From NCBI GenBank assembly GCA_026874595.1, contig CM049315.1, forward strand, positions 74,102,401-74,166,400: a stretch of DNA of 64,000 nt, given 5' to 3'. Within the stretch, counting starts at the first letter, position 1. Every line of letters begins with the position of its first letter. The notes beneath the pieces were generated by a model. The model worked only from the letters and a program-made list of their open reading frames with translations. It was not told the origin of the DNA and searched no databases. The DNA is from Sipunculus nudus. Its lineage: Eukaryota > Annelida > Sipuncula > Golfingiida > Sipunculidae. Position numbers and translations under genes: made by a program. Positions 60,840 through 64,000 of the stretch are shown here, one piece after another.

Positions 60840-62770
60840 TAGCATTTCTTAGAAGATCATCTGTGTTTTCTTTAAAGAAAAAAAGAAGCGACAGGATTCT
60901 CCAATATTTCTTCGGCTCCTGCGTGCCAAACATCTGTGCCACTATTTCTAACTCACATACTGCTGCAGAGACTGTTGGTCCTGCCTCTTGCATAAACTTC
61001 ATGATTCTCTGCTTTTGCTTTTACATTAAAATCCATACGGTCAAACAGGCTGAAATTCATAAGCCTCTCAAAGTGCCATAGCAGATAGGATGGCTCAAAC
61101 AAGAAGGGCCAGTTGGACCTCTACTCTGCAAGATGCACACCCCTGTTAAAATCATACCTCTGGGTGATATAAGTGGCAGTCATGTATTCAGTGACTTGAT
61201 TTATGTCTCTCTCTTCTTTGCTGTACTTATGCAGGAGCCACAGGCGTTCCTCTACTTGTGACTATGCAGTTTTTCCAGAAGGAGGGCCAGCATGCCACCT
61301 TACACATCCTTAGGAATCTCGCTGGAGGACGGATGCTTGTTTCCTCTTGCTCCCTGTTGTTTCTCCATCTTGATCTTTCTCTTCCATAAACAGTTCCTGT
61401 GGAATGAGTTCCCTAAAGACCGATTTTGGTTTTCAAACCTTTCACGAAAACGATTTGCTGAATGTCCCTAAATGTCTCAGGGTACTTGGCAATCATATTT
61501 TGAGCAATGGCACTCAAATATGTCTTTCCAAGCTTATCATCATAGATAGCTATTTTCCTGTATACTAAACGTTTCTAGTAATGCAATGCCATTCTTGCAA
61601 TGTGTCAGGACTGAGGTATGGCAGTCTCTTCCAAGGAACTTCAAACCTTTCTACCCAGCTCTGAGCAGCTCTTTTGTAGGGTTTAGAGTTTCTACAGCTA
61701 GCTTTGGCAAGAGGTGAAGGACCTTCTATATCATGACTTGCTTGAGCTGTCTAATCCTGGGCTGGCGAGGTTCCAGGTTGCTGGACGAGTACAGGGGATC
61801 GAGTCCCTGGAGTGTTATGAACAACAGAATATACATATATGCATTTAGAGGTCTATATATATGATTCAAACTTGATAGAGGCTAAAAGTTTATTTCTTCA
61901 TTTTATCGCATATTGGTATGGGACAATATTAAAAGACCAAAATATGTACCATGAGATGTACCAGAGACCATTAATCTTATGATCAGACAAGAGAGGCTGT
62001 AAGTTATTTAAGAAAAACATTGCTAGTGAAGATTAATTTCAGCGAATGAAGTAAAATTGCTCATTGAGCTTAATTTAAATATAAATGTTAAAATTCTCAT
62101 TTTACAGTATTATCCTTCACCAAACAGAAATATGCAAAATAATTTTTTTGCTTTAAATCCCTTACTCTTTCCATATCAATTAAAAAACCAGAAATTGGAT
62201 ATATGCCAATTTTAATGGGGTTGTGATTTTGTAAGAGGTTACAATTTAAAAAAGAATTTGTTATCATAATTATACTAAAAGGTCTCAAACACTAATTCAT
62301 AAGGTCTCTGGTATCAGTTTGTTTATACGTTTGTTTATACGAGTTTTTAACTCTACGTAAAATCCTTGGTATCGAAATACATGTCTAATTTAAAAGGCGT
62401 CCACATTCCCACATCCCATGAAAATGCTAAAATTTGCCGTTGTTTAAAAGGTTTTTACAGTAATTTTACTGCAGTGATTTGTTAAATAAGCTATTTAAAA
62501 TAATTTTAGCTTTAAAAAGCTATTTAAAAATCAAATGACCAGAATCTGATAAGTAAGCCCTCCGTTTGTGGGCCTTCTCTATAAGGCTCAACAAGTTCAA
62601 GATTCAAGTCAGACCTTTCTCGGGCTCAGGAAACTGTAGGTCTGACATGCCTATCATTTCATAATCTACCAACTTGTCCAGCAATTCAGCTAACATATCT
62701 GCAAAAAGAGTCAGTGCAGTTGTTATGAAATTGTTGACCTTGTCTGAAACCTTAGACATTCTGAAATTAT
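60840..62770 (-). pseudogene. Decayed, probably transposon-borne ORF
   Basis: The minus strand holds protein-like pieces across about 1.9 kb: 'FADMLAELLDKLVDYEMIG' (about 62720-62660), 'PYKRAAQSWVERFEVPWKRL' (about 61690-61630), 'LSAIAQNMIAKYPETFRDI' (about 61530-61470), and 'AGPTVSAVCELEIVAQMFG' followed by 'EPKKYWRILSLLFFFKE' (about 60990-60870). The layout (a P-W-x-x-L/M-P head, an A-x-x-I-V/A-x-x-Y-P-x-x-F-x-D middle and an F-F-K-E tail) is one I associate with proteins found in many copies in fish and invertebrate genomes and carried by DNA transposons. I cannot name the superfamily. Stops and frame changes are frequent, so it is dead. No terminal inverted repeats were identified. Confidence 0.45.
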
Positions 62771-64000
62771 AACATTTTACAACAATCCTATCATAAAATA
62801 TTCAAATAAATCTGACATTTAAGAAATAGCAATATAATTGATAAATTTCTATCTCCAAGCAGGATAGGATGCAATCATTTATATAGGCAGCCCCCCTCTC
62901 TGTTAATTAACGATTTTGTAAATGTTGACGATATTTTTGCTAATATTAATCATTGATAATAGTTAAACTCATGGGTTTAATATTAACATTATGCCTAGCC
63001 AATGTCCAACCAAAACCTGAATAATTTAATGTTGATACCCCCGATCATATAGTTAGAGGGAGGGGGCATAACACAAGAAGAACAGAATACACCATTCCAA
63101 TTAGTTATACTTAAAGGTTTCATGTTATCTTCAAGCTTCACCAGTGCCCAGGGACCAACCATGGACCTATTATAAAAATTAATATTGTATGTTGAAATGT
63201 ACCCCCCCCCCCCCAGTCATAAACCTTGGGAAGGGCGGAGGAAAAATACAAACAAGGGACCCATGGGTCACGGCGCTCAGCTGATTTTTTTTAATTTTTG
63301 CAAATGCAAGATATAGCTGATTTTTTTTTTTATTTTAGAAAATGCAAAATATACTTTTTTCTTTTTTTTTATAAATTAGCACTTGAAAAGCTTAGAGGAA
63401 ATGGACGTGCTTTCAAATGCTAAATATATGTTTTCCAAACTAATACTTTCCACTTGAACGAACTATATCAAAGATGCAGGTGCCTCTCATGATCCAATGT
63501 CAAGTGTCATGTATCGTTATTTGAGCTATATGACAGTATAATATGTGAAAGAGAAACAACTCCACAGGAAATGTATGTACCCCTGTCAATTATAAAATAA
63601 GGAAGAAATTTGAGATTAGCTAAATAATAATAATATACATTATTTTTTTATCAACGGAAAGATAATGCTATAAAAATAATTTTCCTATTCAAATGAGCAA
63701 AAAATAAATCTGATAAGTACATACAGCACTGTGTAATGCACGAAAATTGTGTCCTGAAACCATTTAAAAATGCAATATGGAAAAAACATGATTGGCCTGA
63801 GAGTTATAGAACACTAATAATTAATTAACTAGCTGCTCCCCTGGAAAATCCACGGCTCTGTCTGATGCATATTTTTGTATTGAGCTGATAGGAACTAAAT
63901 GAAGCATATTTTAATCCTAAGGTTTTTGCAGGAACATGTGTTTTACTTATATGATATAAAGATTACTTCTGCTAGAATTATCCAGGAACACCCTCCTCAA
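62771..64000. other. Intergenic; possible CAGCTGA-family start
   Basis: Near 63253-63286 'caagggacccatgggtcacggcgctcagctgattt' resembles the opening of the repeat block at 16.85 kb ('gtgactcaggggacatgacgctcagctgacc'). A C-run lies near 63202. No genes supported. Confidence 0.4.

Overview
This is a eukaryotic, AT-rich window. Coding sequence is sparse and split by introns, and repeats, microsatellites and decayed transposable elements fill most of it. The mix suggests a marine protostome, most likely a bivalve mollusc: innexin/pannexin-like channel genes, GTCCGT-rich repeats followed by an AACGCGATAAC-type monomer, tRNA-derived SINEs, and a Ty3/gypsy element of the Gmr1 type. The organism call is an inference. 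All alignments here were made by eye; no search was run.

Layout. 1-881: tail of a repeat array. 1.8-2.3 kb: LINE relic. 3.9-8.7 kb (minus strand): an innexin/pannexin-like relic, then an intact three-exon innexin/pannexin-like gene with a cysteine-rich cytoplasmic insertion. 9.2-10.15 kb: candidate pogo/Tigger-type element. 10.16-21.25 kb: an LTR retrotransposon on the minus strand with gag, protease, integrase, reverse transcriptase and RNase H in that order. Integrase before RT is the Gmr1 order, not the usual Ty3/gypsy order. A 734-bp solo LTR sits in its 3' LTR, and a 3.7-kb repeat block splits its 5' LTR. 21.4-31.8 kb: local tandem repeats, inverted dispersed repeats, a second pogo-like element and two tRNA-derived SINEs. 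36.06-42.28 kb: a 6.2-kb CMC/EnSpm-like DNA transposon with subterminal repeats and candidate minus-strand exons. 43.0-44.1 kb: a candidate unknown two-exon gene with a TTAA MITE in its intron. 45.6-47.8 kb (plus strand): a second innexin-like gene with the same exon phases but one frameshift. 50.76-51.76 kb: a GC-rich element with inverted ends. 57.0-60.3 kb: a decayed LINE. 60.8-62.8 kb: a decayed ORF, probably transposon-borne.

The only probable host genes are the innexin-like genes (one intact, one frameshifted, one relic) and perhaps the 43-44 kb gene. The channel family seems to have duplicated locally, with one copy gaining a cysteine-rich tail. The rest is best read as layered transposon insertions, several of which can be ordered by nesting and target-site duplications.
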